Of a DNA stretch of 23,889 bases, positions 7,772 through 14,489 are shown in pieces. Position 1 is the stretch's first letter. Each line of letters begins with the position of its first letter. Under the pieces are notes generated by a model that had not been told where the DNA came from, ran no database searches, and was given only the letters and a program-made list of their open reading frames with translations. The position numbers were made by a program, and so were the translations under genes. Source of the stretch: a virus. The stretch lies in the IMG/VR virus record IMGVR_UViG_3300031578_000332, positions 1 through 23,889 of that record; one strand, written 5' to 3'.

Positions 7772-8257
7772 TCAAAAATGTATTATATGCGCATCTGTAT
7801 TATCCCAAGCTATGTCCATTCCCCAAGTTGCGTCATCACCCCATACAATATCCTGATTGCTTGTAATTGTTTCAATTGCGTGAGGTTGGCACTCAAGCTG
7901 TAGTGTTGTTTTACCCAGTCTAAAAAAATTCTCAAGTTCTGTTGCATCATAAATTTTAGCAAGATAATATTTGTCTGGTTCATCGTCAAATATAAGTTTT
8001 TTGTAACTTGTCTGACTTATCCATGCTGCAATATCTCTTGCATTAAGTCGTAAATCGTTAAAACTAGTGCCAACATACTGTATTGCAATGCTTAAAACCC
8101 TGTTGTCGTAAGTGTTTAACTCAAAATCATAAGTACCATGTTTACCAGGTACGCTCAGTTCTCGTTTTCGCATACTTGGCAATAATACCCTATTTGTAGA
8201 CTTTGCAATTATGCCATATGTGGTATAAGCATTTATGGAATTAAACTCAAATCCTAT
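7772..8257 (-). CDS. Distal tail protein (Dit), N-terminal domain; non-canonical start
   Basis: Homologous in pattern to Sipho_tail/Dit N-terminal domains, which form the ring joining tail tube and tail tip: IGFEFNSINAYTTYGIIAKS, then LLPSMRKRELSVPGKHGTYD, AWISQTSYKKLIFDDEPDKY, and the closing FFRLGKTTLQLECQPHA. The first ~25 family-type residues lie upstream of any ATG, GTG or TTG. The only plausible start is ATA at 8255-8257, overlapping the tape measure TAG stop (ATAG, like an ATGA coupling) with GGGGTG upstream. Starting at the TTG 8182 would delete the first strands. From ATA the product is 161 aa. The C-terminal Dit domain is absent here; a Dit-C-like domain occurs in the gene 7088-6414. 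A base error (ATG read as ATA) cannot be excluded. Confidence 0.75.
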   Translation of the reverse strand: MGFEFNSINAYTTYGIIAKSTNRVLLPSMRKRELSVPGKHGTYDFELNTYDNRVLSIAIQYVGTSFNDLRLNARDIAAWISQTSYKKLIFDDEPDKYYLAKIYDATELENFFRLGKTTLQLECQPHAIETITSNQDIVWGDDATWGMDIAWDNTDAHIIHF

Positions 8258-11200
8258 CGTACTAACACCCCATTTCCACGAGCTCTTGACCGTTGCTGAT
8301 TGTACATATACTGTGATATTACTTTACCATCCAAGTGTAAATTAATGTTAATAGCTTGATTACTATTATTGTTTTGTCCCATAGCGGTTGCAATTTGCAT
8401 AGAAATATCATGTGGAATTACATTTGCGCCACTTGGTAGATTAACAATTTCTCCACCACGTTCATTTATTCTGGCAATACCACCTGAAAAATTATTTACA
8501 CCACTTGCAAAACTTGGCATACTAAAACTAGGTAGTGAAAAACTAGGTAGTGAAAAACTAAATTTATTTTTTATATTGCTAACAATTCCATCTAAAGTAC
8601 TATATAACCAATTAGCAGATGATTTAATCCCATTTATCAATCCGTCCATCAAATTTGTTCCAAGATTTATAAATCCATCATACATTTGTCCGGATATATT
8701 TTGGATAACGGATAATGCAGTATCCATTAATTCAGTAAAACTATTAGCCCAACCTTTCCAAGTTGCTAAAGCATCATTAGTTCCACTTCTCCATGCTTCT
8801 TTCCAATCAGCAAACCAAACATCCCAATTAGATTTTATTTGTCCAGTTGTCCATTCAACTTCATTAACATGTTCTTTTGCTTGTAATTTTGCTTGTGATA
8901 TTATTTTTGTATGCATATCAGTTGCAATATTAACACTTTCATCACGTTGTTTGGTAGCTTCTGCTATTAAATTTGCAGCTTGTTCGGCTGTAATAGCGCC
9001 TGATTCATCACGCATTTTAATTATTTCAGCTATAGATTTACTATATTGTTCCTCTGCATTTTTAACAGTTTCTTCCTTAGTTTTCAAGCTGTTTTTTACA
9101 ATCTCAGCTGCTTGTAATGCTGTTATTTCGGATGCTTGCTGTTTCATTCTTTCAAGTATTATTTTAGATTCAACTTCACCCTGGGATAGATTTTTTACAG
9201 CATTATCTTTCATTGTTAATTGTATTTGATTTATTTTTATTTGTTCATCTAATGTCAACGCTCTTTTTGCTTCAGATGCAAGTCTTAATATCTCTTGTAT
9301 TTTTGCAACTTGTTCATCTATTATTTTTTTTCTATCCTCTGTATTTTGTTTCATCTTTTCAAGTGCTAATGTTTCCTCAGTTTCAGTTAAAGTTTTAGAA
9401 TTCAAGAAAAAAGTACGCATAATTTCAAGTGATTTATTAAATTTTTCTTCCATTCCACCTTTTATTTGTTCACCCATTTTTGCAAAAGTATCAGTTAAAT
9501 TTATTGATGTTTCTTTGGATATAATTTCGCCTGATATTTTCATTTTTAATAATGATTTTTCAGCACTATTAGATAAATTCAAATATCCTTCTACTGCTTT
9601 TTTTGTAGCATCTGATATACCAGTTCCAAACAAATTTGCTGCTGGTATTGCATCTGACATTGCAAATTGTACGCCTTTTATTGCTGCAACTATACCAACT
9701 ACCAATAATGCTGCTGGATTTAACAATGTAAATGCACTAACTAAGATTTTTATAGGACCAGGTAAGTCCAAAAATGATTGTTTTACTTTATCCCAATTTA
9801 AATATAGTGCTGTTGCTGCTGCTACTAATGCACCTATTGCTACAACTACTAATCCCACTGGATTTGCTGTCATTGCCGCATTTAAAGCCCATTGCGCAAA
9901 GGTTAATCCTGTTGTTGCTGCTGTCCATGCTGTATATAATGCTATAGCTCCAGTTATTACCGATTGTGCTATTATTGCTGCTGTTACTCCTGCTACTGCC
10001 GCAATAACTAAATCCATATTTTTAACTAGTAGTTTTACAACTACAATAAATCCATCAAAGGCAACAAATGCTGCATTCATTGCAACTTCAATATTGGATT
10101 TAATTTGTGGCATATTGTCAGATGCCCATTTTGCAAGTTTATTTAACTCTGGTAATATTTTTTGACCAATTGGTATTGCTAATCCAACCTCAAACTGTCT
10201 GCCTAATCCTGTTATTGCTTCACCAAAGGTATTGTATTTTACTTCATTTATTTTCTTGAGTGCATCAATAGTTAAATTTATTTTACTGTTTGTCGTGTTT
10301 AAAGCTAGTATGCCTGATTTTCTTAAATCTTCCCACTTTGTACCAAATAATTCAACACCTTGAGCAGACTGTTCTAATGGATCTTTTATCAATGATAAGC
10401 TTAGTATAATGTCCTTAAACGCCTGATTTGCACTAGCTCCACCAGCCACAAATTTTTTGGTAGTCTCGTCAGCATCAAGTCCTATCGCTGTAAATGCATC
10501 CTTAGTTTTTTTGCTACCATCTCCAGCTCTTATTACAAATTCTTTTAGCCCGTCTCCTAATACATCGATTGAAAAAGCTCCAGCGTCTGCACCAGCTAGT
10601 AGCATATTAAACATTTGTTCAGCCGAGACTCCAGCTCCAGCAAATTGAACTGAATACTCATTAATTATATCCATTAAATCTTCATTTTTATTAAGCCCAT
10701 TCTGTGCACCTTGTGCAATCAAATTATAAGCATCGTTTCCGTTTAATCCAAATTGTATCATTAATTGATTGACAGCCCTTGTTGACTCACTTACTTCAAA
10801 CTCAAATGTATCTCTTAATGCCAATGCTGATTTTGTAGCTTCTGTAAGTTCTATACCTGACAATTTTGTTTGAGTGGCAATAAGTCCCATTGACTTACTA
10901 ATATCTTCAAAACTTTCACCAAAATTATTACCGTAAATGTCAAGCATACTTTCTTTCATGCCGCTCATTTTTTCGTCTGCTGTTCCTGTTGATGCTTGTA
11001 ACCCATTAAGCGCTTTTTGTAATTCATCAGCCGCTTTTACTCCTGCTACTGCTAATCCTGCAACTGCTGCTGCTCCTAGTGCTGCAAGTCCTGTTGCTGC
11101 ATTTTTTAAAGCATCTCTCATGGGTGCCATGCGCTCTGTCAATCTCTCATTTGCTTCTGTAAACCTTTGCAATCTTGTTTGATTTTCAGGTAATTGAGTC

Positions 11201-11802
11201 GCTTGTGTTGCTAATTCTTCGTTTGCTCTAACAAGACTAGTGCGCAAATCTCCTAATGTTTCTACAGACCGTTGTAACTGTGATTCAAGTCTTTGTGCTT
11301 GTGTTGAGCCTTCTCCAAACTGGTCTGTTGCTTGTCTCAATGCTTCCCGTGCTCTATCAACAACTTGTTCCTGATTTGATATAGCTGCATTAAGTTGATT
11401 TACATGAGCACTACTACTATCAGATGCATTACCAAAGTTAGTTATTTCTTGAGTGGTCCTATCCAAACTAGTTCTCAGAGTTACAAGTGTAGTTTCTGCT
11501 CTTCTTAGCTGTAATTCATAATTAACTGCTTGCGCTGACCCTTCACCAAACTGCTCTGTTGCTTGTCTATGCGCCTCTCTCATTTGCTCTACAACACGTT
11601 CTTGCAGTCCAACAGCAGTAGTTAATTGTTCAGTTCTTGCCGCCGCAATTGTCATTGCATCGTCTACTCTATCAAGTCCAGCTGTAACTTGACGAAAATC
11701 CTCACGAGCAATCGATATTTGCTGGCCCATTGTTCTTATACCTTGCCTAAATTCCGCTGTATCTAATGCTACTCTTGCCGATATACTACCAACATTAGCC
11801 AT
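8254..11802 (-). CDS. Tail tape measure protein
   Basis: 1182 aa, the longest gene, as expected for the protein that sets tail length and leaves with the DNA. The N-terminal ~200 residues are coiled coil with an internal duplication (residues ~57-113 and ~134-190, both containing QAT-x-QFGEGS and ending RTSL). Residues ~250-510 match the tail tape measure core (PhageMin_Tail: ADELQKALNGLQASTGTADE ... GLNGNDAYNLIAQGAQNG ... ELFGTKWEDLRK). Residues ~580-715 hold several hydrophobic segments that may insert into the host membrane. A long charged helical stretch follows, then a Ser/Phe/Pro repeat (SFSLPSFSLPSFSMPSF) and a C-terminal IARINERGGEIVNLPSGANV. Start ATG 11802 follows AAGGTGGTG. Its stop overlaps the Dit start. 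Confidence 0.95.
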   Translation of the reverse strand: MANVGSISARVALDTAEFRQGIRTMGQQISIAREDFRQVTAGLDRVDDAMTIAAARTEQLTTAVGLQERVVEQMREAHRQATEQFGEGSAQAVNYELQLRRAETTLVTLRTSLDRTTQEITNFGNASDSSSAHVNQLNAAISNQEQVVDRAREALRQATDQFGEGSTQAQRLESQLQRSVETLGDLRTSLVRANEELATQATQLPENQTRLQRFTEANERLTERMAPMRDALKNAATGLAALGAAAVAGLAVAGVKAADELQKALNGLQASTGTADEKMSGMKESMLDIYGNNFGESFEDISKSMGLIATQTKLSGIELTEATKSALALRDTFEFEVSESTRAVNQLMIQFGLNGNDAYNLIAQGAQNGLNKNEDLMDIINEYSVQFAGAGVSAEQMFNMLLAGADAGAFSIDVLGDGLKEFVIRAGDGSKKTKDAFTAIGLDADETTKKFVAGGASANQAFKDIILSLSLIKDPLEQSAQGVELFGTKWEDLRKSGILALNTTNSKINLTIDALKKINEVKYNTFGEAITGLGRQFEVGLAIPIGQKILPELNKLAKWASDNMPQIKSNIEVAMNAAFVAFDGFIVVVKLLVKNMDLVIAAVAGVTAAIIAQSVITGAIALYTAWTAATTGLTFAQWALNAAMTANPVGLVVVAIGALVAAATALYLNWDKVKQSFLDLPGPIKILVSAFTLLNPAALLVVGIVAAIKGVQFAMSDAIPAANLFGTGISDATKKAVEGYLNLSNSAEKSLLKMKISGEIISKETSINLTDTFAKMGEQIKGGMEEKFNKSLEIMRTFFLNSKTLTETEETLALEKMKQNTEDRKKIIDEQVAKIQEILRLASEAKRALTLDEQIKINQIQLTMKDNAVKNLSQGEVESKIILERMKQQASEITALQAAEIVKNSLKTKEETVKNAEEQYSKSIAEIIKMRDESGAITAEQAANLIAEATKQRDESVNIATDMHTKIISQAKLQAKEHVNEVEWTTGQIKSNWDVWFADWKEAWRSGTNDALATWKGWANSFTELMDTALSVIQNISGQMYDGFINLGTNLMDGLINGIKSSANWLYSTLDGIVSNIKNKFSFSLPSFSLPSFSMPSFASGVNNFSGGIARINERGGEIVNLPSGANVIPHDISMQIATAMGQNNNSNQAININLHLDGKVISQYMYNQQRSRARGNGVLVR

Positions 11803-11815
11803 TTACTCACCACCT

Positions 11816-11998
11816 TTATAAAACATCATCTGCAAAAGCTAATTGCTCAGGAGGGTTCTTTTCTTCATTTTCACATTCCATGAATGCAACATATTGTTTT
11901 AGCGTTAGTCTACGTGTTTCAGTTTTTGTAAACCCCCATTTGACTCTACAGCGGTAATGGATTTGATTGAAGTTAATTTTTTTTTTCTGTTGCACTAC
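11816..11998 (-). CDS. Tail assembly chaperone frameshift extension (gpT-like)
   Basis: A second open frame overlaps the end of the chaperone gene and has no start of its own. It is open from 11998, passes through a run of ten A (11986-11977 on the minus strand) and continues 53 codons past that run (INFNQIHYRCRVKWGFTKTE ... RRLTLKQYVAFMECENEEKN) to TAA at 11818-11816. It is +1 (equivalently -2) to the chaperone frame and lies just before the tape measure gene, the position of lambda gpG-T style extensions. Expected product: a fusion of the chaperone with this ~53-aa tail, about 178 aa, made by ribosomal frameshifting or transcriptional slippage on the A-run. Confidence 0.75.
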   Translation of the reverse strand, partial: VVQQKKKINFNQIHYRCRVKWGFTKTETRRLTLKQYVAFMECENEEKNPPEQLAFADDVL

Positions 11999-12353
11999 TT
12001 ACCTCGTCTTTAGTTTCAGGCAAGCTTTCCACAAAACATCTTGTCAAAACTGTCAATATTTTGTGCATATTTCTAAATGTTATCATTTTTCTAATTTCTG
12101 CTTCTGTAATTTCTTCGTCCATGTCACATAATCCAGCATAAACTAGTGTTACGAGTGCGTCCAAATCTTCCAAAGTTATGCCTTTTGCCATGTTATCCAT
12201 TACTTCAAAAGATTTCATTACGCTACCATGTGCCTTTGCTAATACCGCCATACCACCCATTCCATAGAGTAATATTCTTTTTTTACCACCTAATTTTATT
12301 GTTTCACCCATATAATCCATGTCATTTATGTCAAGTATTTCATTTTTATTCAT
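11973..12353 (-). CDS. Tail assembly chaperone (gpG-like)
   Basis: 126-aa protein, mostly helical and acidic, between the major tail protein and the tape measure, where siphophages encode the chaperone that coats the tape measure before tube assembly. Features: MNKNEILDINDMDYMGETIK, GGMAVLAKAHGS, then TLEDLDALVTLVYAGLCDMD and a helical FRNMHKILTVLTRCFVESLP. The zero frame ends EKKN-stop within an A10 run, the typical site for the longer frameshifted product (see 11816-11998). Start ATG 12353 follows GAGGTG. Assignment rests mostly on position and on the frameshift architecture. Confidence 0.8.
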   Translation of the reverse strand: MNKNEILDINDMDYMGETIKLGGKKRILLYGMGGMAVLAKAHGSVMKSFEVMDNMAKGITLEDLDALVTLVYAGLCDMDEEITEAEIRKMITFRNMHKILTVLTRCFVESLPETKDEVSSATEKKN

Positions 12354-12382
12354 ATCAACACCTCATTTTTTAAAAATTAAAA

Positions 12383-12398
12383 GGGGTATTGCTACCCC
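12383..12398 (-). terminator. Intrinsic terminator after the major tail protein unit
   Basis: In minus-strand RNA a perfect 6-bp stem GGGGUA/UACCCC closes a GCAA (GNRA) loop and is followed by UUUUAAUUUUU. It lies between the tRNA-like element and the chaperone gene, inside the late operon. It would end a share of transcripts and so raise major tail protein mRNA over downstream genes. Confidence 0.75.
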
Positions 12399-12407
12399 AA
12401 TTATAAA

Positions 12408-12489
12408 ACTTAACGTTCCCATCAAACACTGAAGGAGTTGAACCTTCTATTCAGCTACCGAGCTGTACGGAATCGAACCGTCATTAAGT
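12408..12489 (-). ncRNA. Candidate tRNA-like structured RNA (two T-loop arms and a D-arm-like arm)
   Basis: Directly after the stop codon of the major tail protein gene, the minus strand folds by inspection into a closed multi-branch structure. An 8-bp outer stem pairs 12489-12482 with 12415-12408 (one U-G). Inside are three hairpins: ACGG-UUCGAUU-CCGU (12481-12467), CAGCU-CGGU-AGCUG (12465-12452), and GAAGG-UUCAACU-CCUUC (12447-12431). Both 7-nt loops fit the tRNA T-loop consensus UUCRANY, and the middle hairpin with its surroundings resembles a D-arm (AGCUCGGUAGC). About 15 unpaired nt follow (12430-12416). It is not a real tRNA: there is no anticodon arm, and T-arms sit at both the first and last arm positions. 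A terminator follows. Function unknown; it may be a 3'-UTR element or a processed small RNA. Confidence 0.6.
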
Positions 12490-12490
12490 A

Positions 12491-13378
12491 TTATGCTGCT
12501 GTAAAGTTTGATACATTGATTGCTGCAAGCGCATTACCAGATTTGTCGACTACATTTGTAGTTGCAATTGCAATGTGTGCAACTGTTGTTAAGTCGCCAG
12601 TCGGATTGAACGTTACGACTGTATCATTTGTTGAGATACTAAGCACACCAACGATTGGAGTTCCATCCGATGCTATCATTACGAAGAAGTTTGAAGCAGT
12701 TACGCAACTTGGCAAAATTGCTTCCGAAAAAGTCCAAACAATGTTGTTAGATTTTGGAAATGCACCCTCTGTATCAACTGGGACAATTGTAACGGTTGGT
12801 GCTACGACATCAGGAGAAATATCACCAGTTGTAAACCAACCAGTTCCAGTACCAGCCACCCAACTTGCTGCGCTTTCATCCGCTATTCTTTTCCTTAATC
12901 CATCGTAGATTCTCTGTACTGCAATCCCAACTACTTTATCAGTTTGAGGACTTACTTTATCTTTTTTAGTCTCTAAATCATCATCAGATTCGCTGAATTT
13001 TACCTTTAGAAACTTATAGTATTTATACGTACTGTCTCTCTTTTTTGCCTTAAAAGATACCGCAAAAAATGGTTTAACATCACTTGAAGTTGGTGTTCTA
13101 ACTCCTGCAACCATAGTTTGACCATTTACATAAGCTCTTTCATCCTCTGTGAAATCTGTCAAATCAAGTGTGAGCTCACAGTCTCCATCATCGTCATATG
13201 TATCCACTACTATATCATCAGCATATTGCAGTTCCTGAGACGTTTTATTCTTTATCCCAGCTTTCATAAGTTTTTTAGTAAATGGAAATGCTACATCATA
13301 GGTTGTCGATACCGATGTGTCCGTTAATACCTTATGCATAACTAAATTTTCAATTCCAATTCTACTATTTGCAGCCAT
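12491..13378 (-). CDS. Major tail protein with C-terminal Ig-like domain
   Basis: Tail tube subunit of the phi13-type major tail family. Residues 1-~185 carry the family pattern (GIENLVMHKVLTDTS, LMKAGIKNKTSQELQYADD, CELTLDLTDFTEDERAYVNG, PFFAVSFKAKKRDSTYKYYK, then LETKKDKVSPQTDKVVGIAV). After a Gly/Thr linker, residues ~190-295 form a SbsA-type Ig-like (Big_5) domain: PDVVAPTVTIVPVDTEGAFP, IVWTFSEAI, VTFNPTGDL, VVDKSGNAL. Such add-on domains decorate the tube surface and often bind sugars weakly. Start ATG 13378 follows GGAGG. The structured RNA begins 2 nt after the stop codon. Confidence 0.9.
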   Translation of the reverse strand: MAANSRIGIENLVMHKVLTDTSVSTTYDVAFPFTKKLMKAGIKNKTSQELQYADDIVVDTYDDDGDCELTLDLTDFTEDERAYVNGQTMVAGVRTPTSSDVKPFFAVSFKAKKRDSTYKYYKFLKVKFSESDDDLETKKDKVSPQTDKVVGIAVQRIYDGLRKRIADESAASWVAGTGTGWFTTGDISPDVVAPTVTIVPVDTEGAFPKSNNIVWTFSEAILPSCVTASNFFVMIASDGTPIVGVLSISTNDTVVTFNPTGDLTTVAHIAIATTNVVDKSGNALAAINVSNFTAA

Positions 13379-13401
13379 TATATTACCTCCAATTTTTTAT
13401 T

Positions 13402-13776
13402 TTATACTGTAAATGTACCTGTAAAACTCATTATTTTATGCTTTATAATAACGCCTGTATCCAAGGGTTCATCTTGGTCTTGAGCGTAATTTCTTGTAAA
13501 TCCTATTGCGTTCATTATACGGTTTACATGCCCTGCTATAGTGCTATTATTAGCAGTACTCCAAATATGTATTCTAAATGTAACTTCGCTTTCTATTTCT
13601 GTGTCATCGGCAACTAATCCCCTTATATTACCTATTTCATCATAAGTCAAATAAGGATAAATAGGCTCACCCGTAAATTTTGCACTGCCATCAAACATCC
13701 TTATCTTAGGTACTAGTGCAATTAATGACACATCAGTGCTTAATGCTGTTGCGATAGTTGGTTTTGCATTATACAA
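13402..13776 (-). CDS. Tail completion / tail terminator-type protein (DUF3168-like)
   Basis: Small neck/tail-joining protein in the position of SPP1 gp17-like tail completion proteins, between the HK97 gp10-like gene and the major tail gene. Features: a helical start (AKPTIATALSTDVSLIALVP), IYPYLTYDEIGN, and SEVTFRIHIWST followed by a helix with HVNRIMNAIGF, then C-terminal strands IIKHKIMSFTGTFTV; the pattern (P-Y-x-x-Y, strand, IHIWS, helix) suits this family. The frame can begin at GTG 13785, but AAGGGGTG lies directly against that GTG; I choose TTG 13776, with about 6 nt spacing. It overlaps the upstream gene by 8 nt. Confidence 0.75.
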   Translation of the reverse strand: MYNAKPTIATALSTDVSLIALVPKIRMFDGSAKFTGEPIYPYLTYDEIGNIRGLVADDTEIESEVTFRIHIWSTANNSTIAGHVNRIMNAIGFTRNYAQDQDEPLDTGVIIKHKIMSFTGTFTV

Positions 13777-14167
13777 TAAGCTCACCCCTTATTACATCCG
13801 CTATTTTGTCTAAAACTTCTTGTCGTTTGCTTATTACAGATGGTTCTCCAAATGGCTTTGCTAGCATTTTTAACGTTCCCCATTCAAGCCACCGATCATA
13901 AAAAAACTCAGGTGAGCTTCGACTTCGTTCAATCGCTCCAACTAGTACGTATTTCTCCTCATCACCTTCGCCTTTTATATCTGTAACTATAATATTGTCA
14001 CTAATATGGCGCCCTTGTGATGTTGCTCGTGATACTCTTTGAGCCATTTCTTGGCGCAAAACTAATGCACCTTTTAAGATAGCTTTTTCTTTTATTTTTT
14101 CTACATCTTTTCCCATTCTTTCAATTTGTAATAGCATTTCTTCAATTCCATCTACTTGCATAGCCAT
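13769..14167 (-). CDS. HK97 gp10-like neck protein
   Basis: 132-aa member of the HK97-gp10-like family of tail-completion/neck proteins: an N-terminal helix (GIEEMLLQIERMGKDVEKIK), AILKGALVLRQEMAQRV, GRHISDNIIVTDIKG, VLVGAIERSRSSPEFFYDRW followed by LEWGTLKMLAKPF (the EWGT...PF core seen in the family), and a helical end. The family helps join the finished tail to the head. Start ATG 14167 follows GAAGGTGG; TAA of the adaptor gene lies directly before the start. The end overlaps the next gene. Confidence 0.85.
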   Translation of the reverse strand: MAMQVDGIEEMLLQIERMGKDVEKIKEKAILKGALVLRQEMAQRVSRATSQGRHISDNIIVTDIKGEGDEEKYVLVGAIERSRSSPEFFYDRWLEWGTLKMLAKPFGEPSVISKRQEVLDKIADVIRGELIV

Positions 14168-14168
14168 T

Positions 14169-14489
14169 TTATACCGCCACCTTCGCAGTTATGATAATTT
14201 CTTGATTTTTTTCGTCTGTGTTGATAACATCTAAGATTTCAAAATATTTGCACCTAAATAATAACCTTAAATGTGGCGATACTCCACCAATATAGCGTAT
14301 TTTAAACGCTTCTGTTATATCTGAGTTTACAGTGGCAAGTTTATAGTATTCTTTTCCCGTTTTAGGCATTGGTTGCGCCCACAAAGTACGCCAATTTATC
14401 CAAGTTTCAATTGGATTCAGCTCGGAATCTTGGGTTATTGACTTTTTTTGTAGTGTTATTTGATGTGTTAATTCGCCAGCATTAATCAT
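14169..14489 (-). CDS. Phage head-tail adaptor (SPP1 gp16-like)
   Basis: 106 aa with the head-tail adaptor pattern: AGELTHQITLQKKSI (family: L-x-H-x-I-x-[LI]-Q), PIETWINWRTLWAQPMPKTG (family: W-x-x-x-x-x-x-W-A-x-I/x-P), GKEYYKLATVNSDITEAFKI with RYIGGV, and a beta end (YFEILDVINTDEKNQEIIIT). It seals the connector ring after DNA packaging. Its ATG at 14489 overlaps the TGA stop of the connector gene (ATGA), so the two are translationally coupled. Confidence 0.88.
   Translation of the reverse strand: MINAGELTHQITLQKKSITQDSELNPIETWINWRTLWAQPMPKTGKEYYKLATVNSDITEAFKIRYIGGVSPHLRLLFRCKYFEILDVINTDEKNQEIIITAKVAV

Noticed and set aside
8254-8275. A -1 frameshift fusion of tape measure and Dit
   Set aside because: The frames are -1 related, but the sequence before the stop has no good X-XXY-YYZ heptamer; start at ATA by coupling is simpler.
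8369-9229. Long plus-strand open frame (286 codons) inside the tape measure gene
   Set aside because: It is antisense to a well-supported tape measure protein, lacks a ribosome binding site, and its protein has the Ser/Phe/Ile-rich composition of a reverse-frame shadow.
9515-10165. Plus-strand open frame (216 codons) antisense to the tape measure hydrophobic region
   Set aside because: Ala/Thr/Asn-rich low-complexity shadow of the hydrophobic coding segment; no family features or start signal.
12408-12489. A genuine tRNA gene or an attachment-site tRNA fragment
   Set aside because: No anticodon arm, no 7-bp acceptor with CCA position, and two T-arms; it also lies inside the late operon, not at an integration boundary. 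Kept as a tRNA-like RNA instead.
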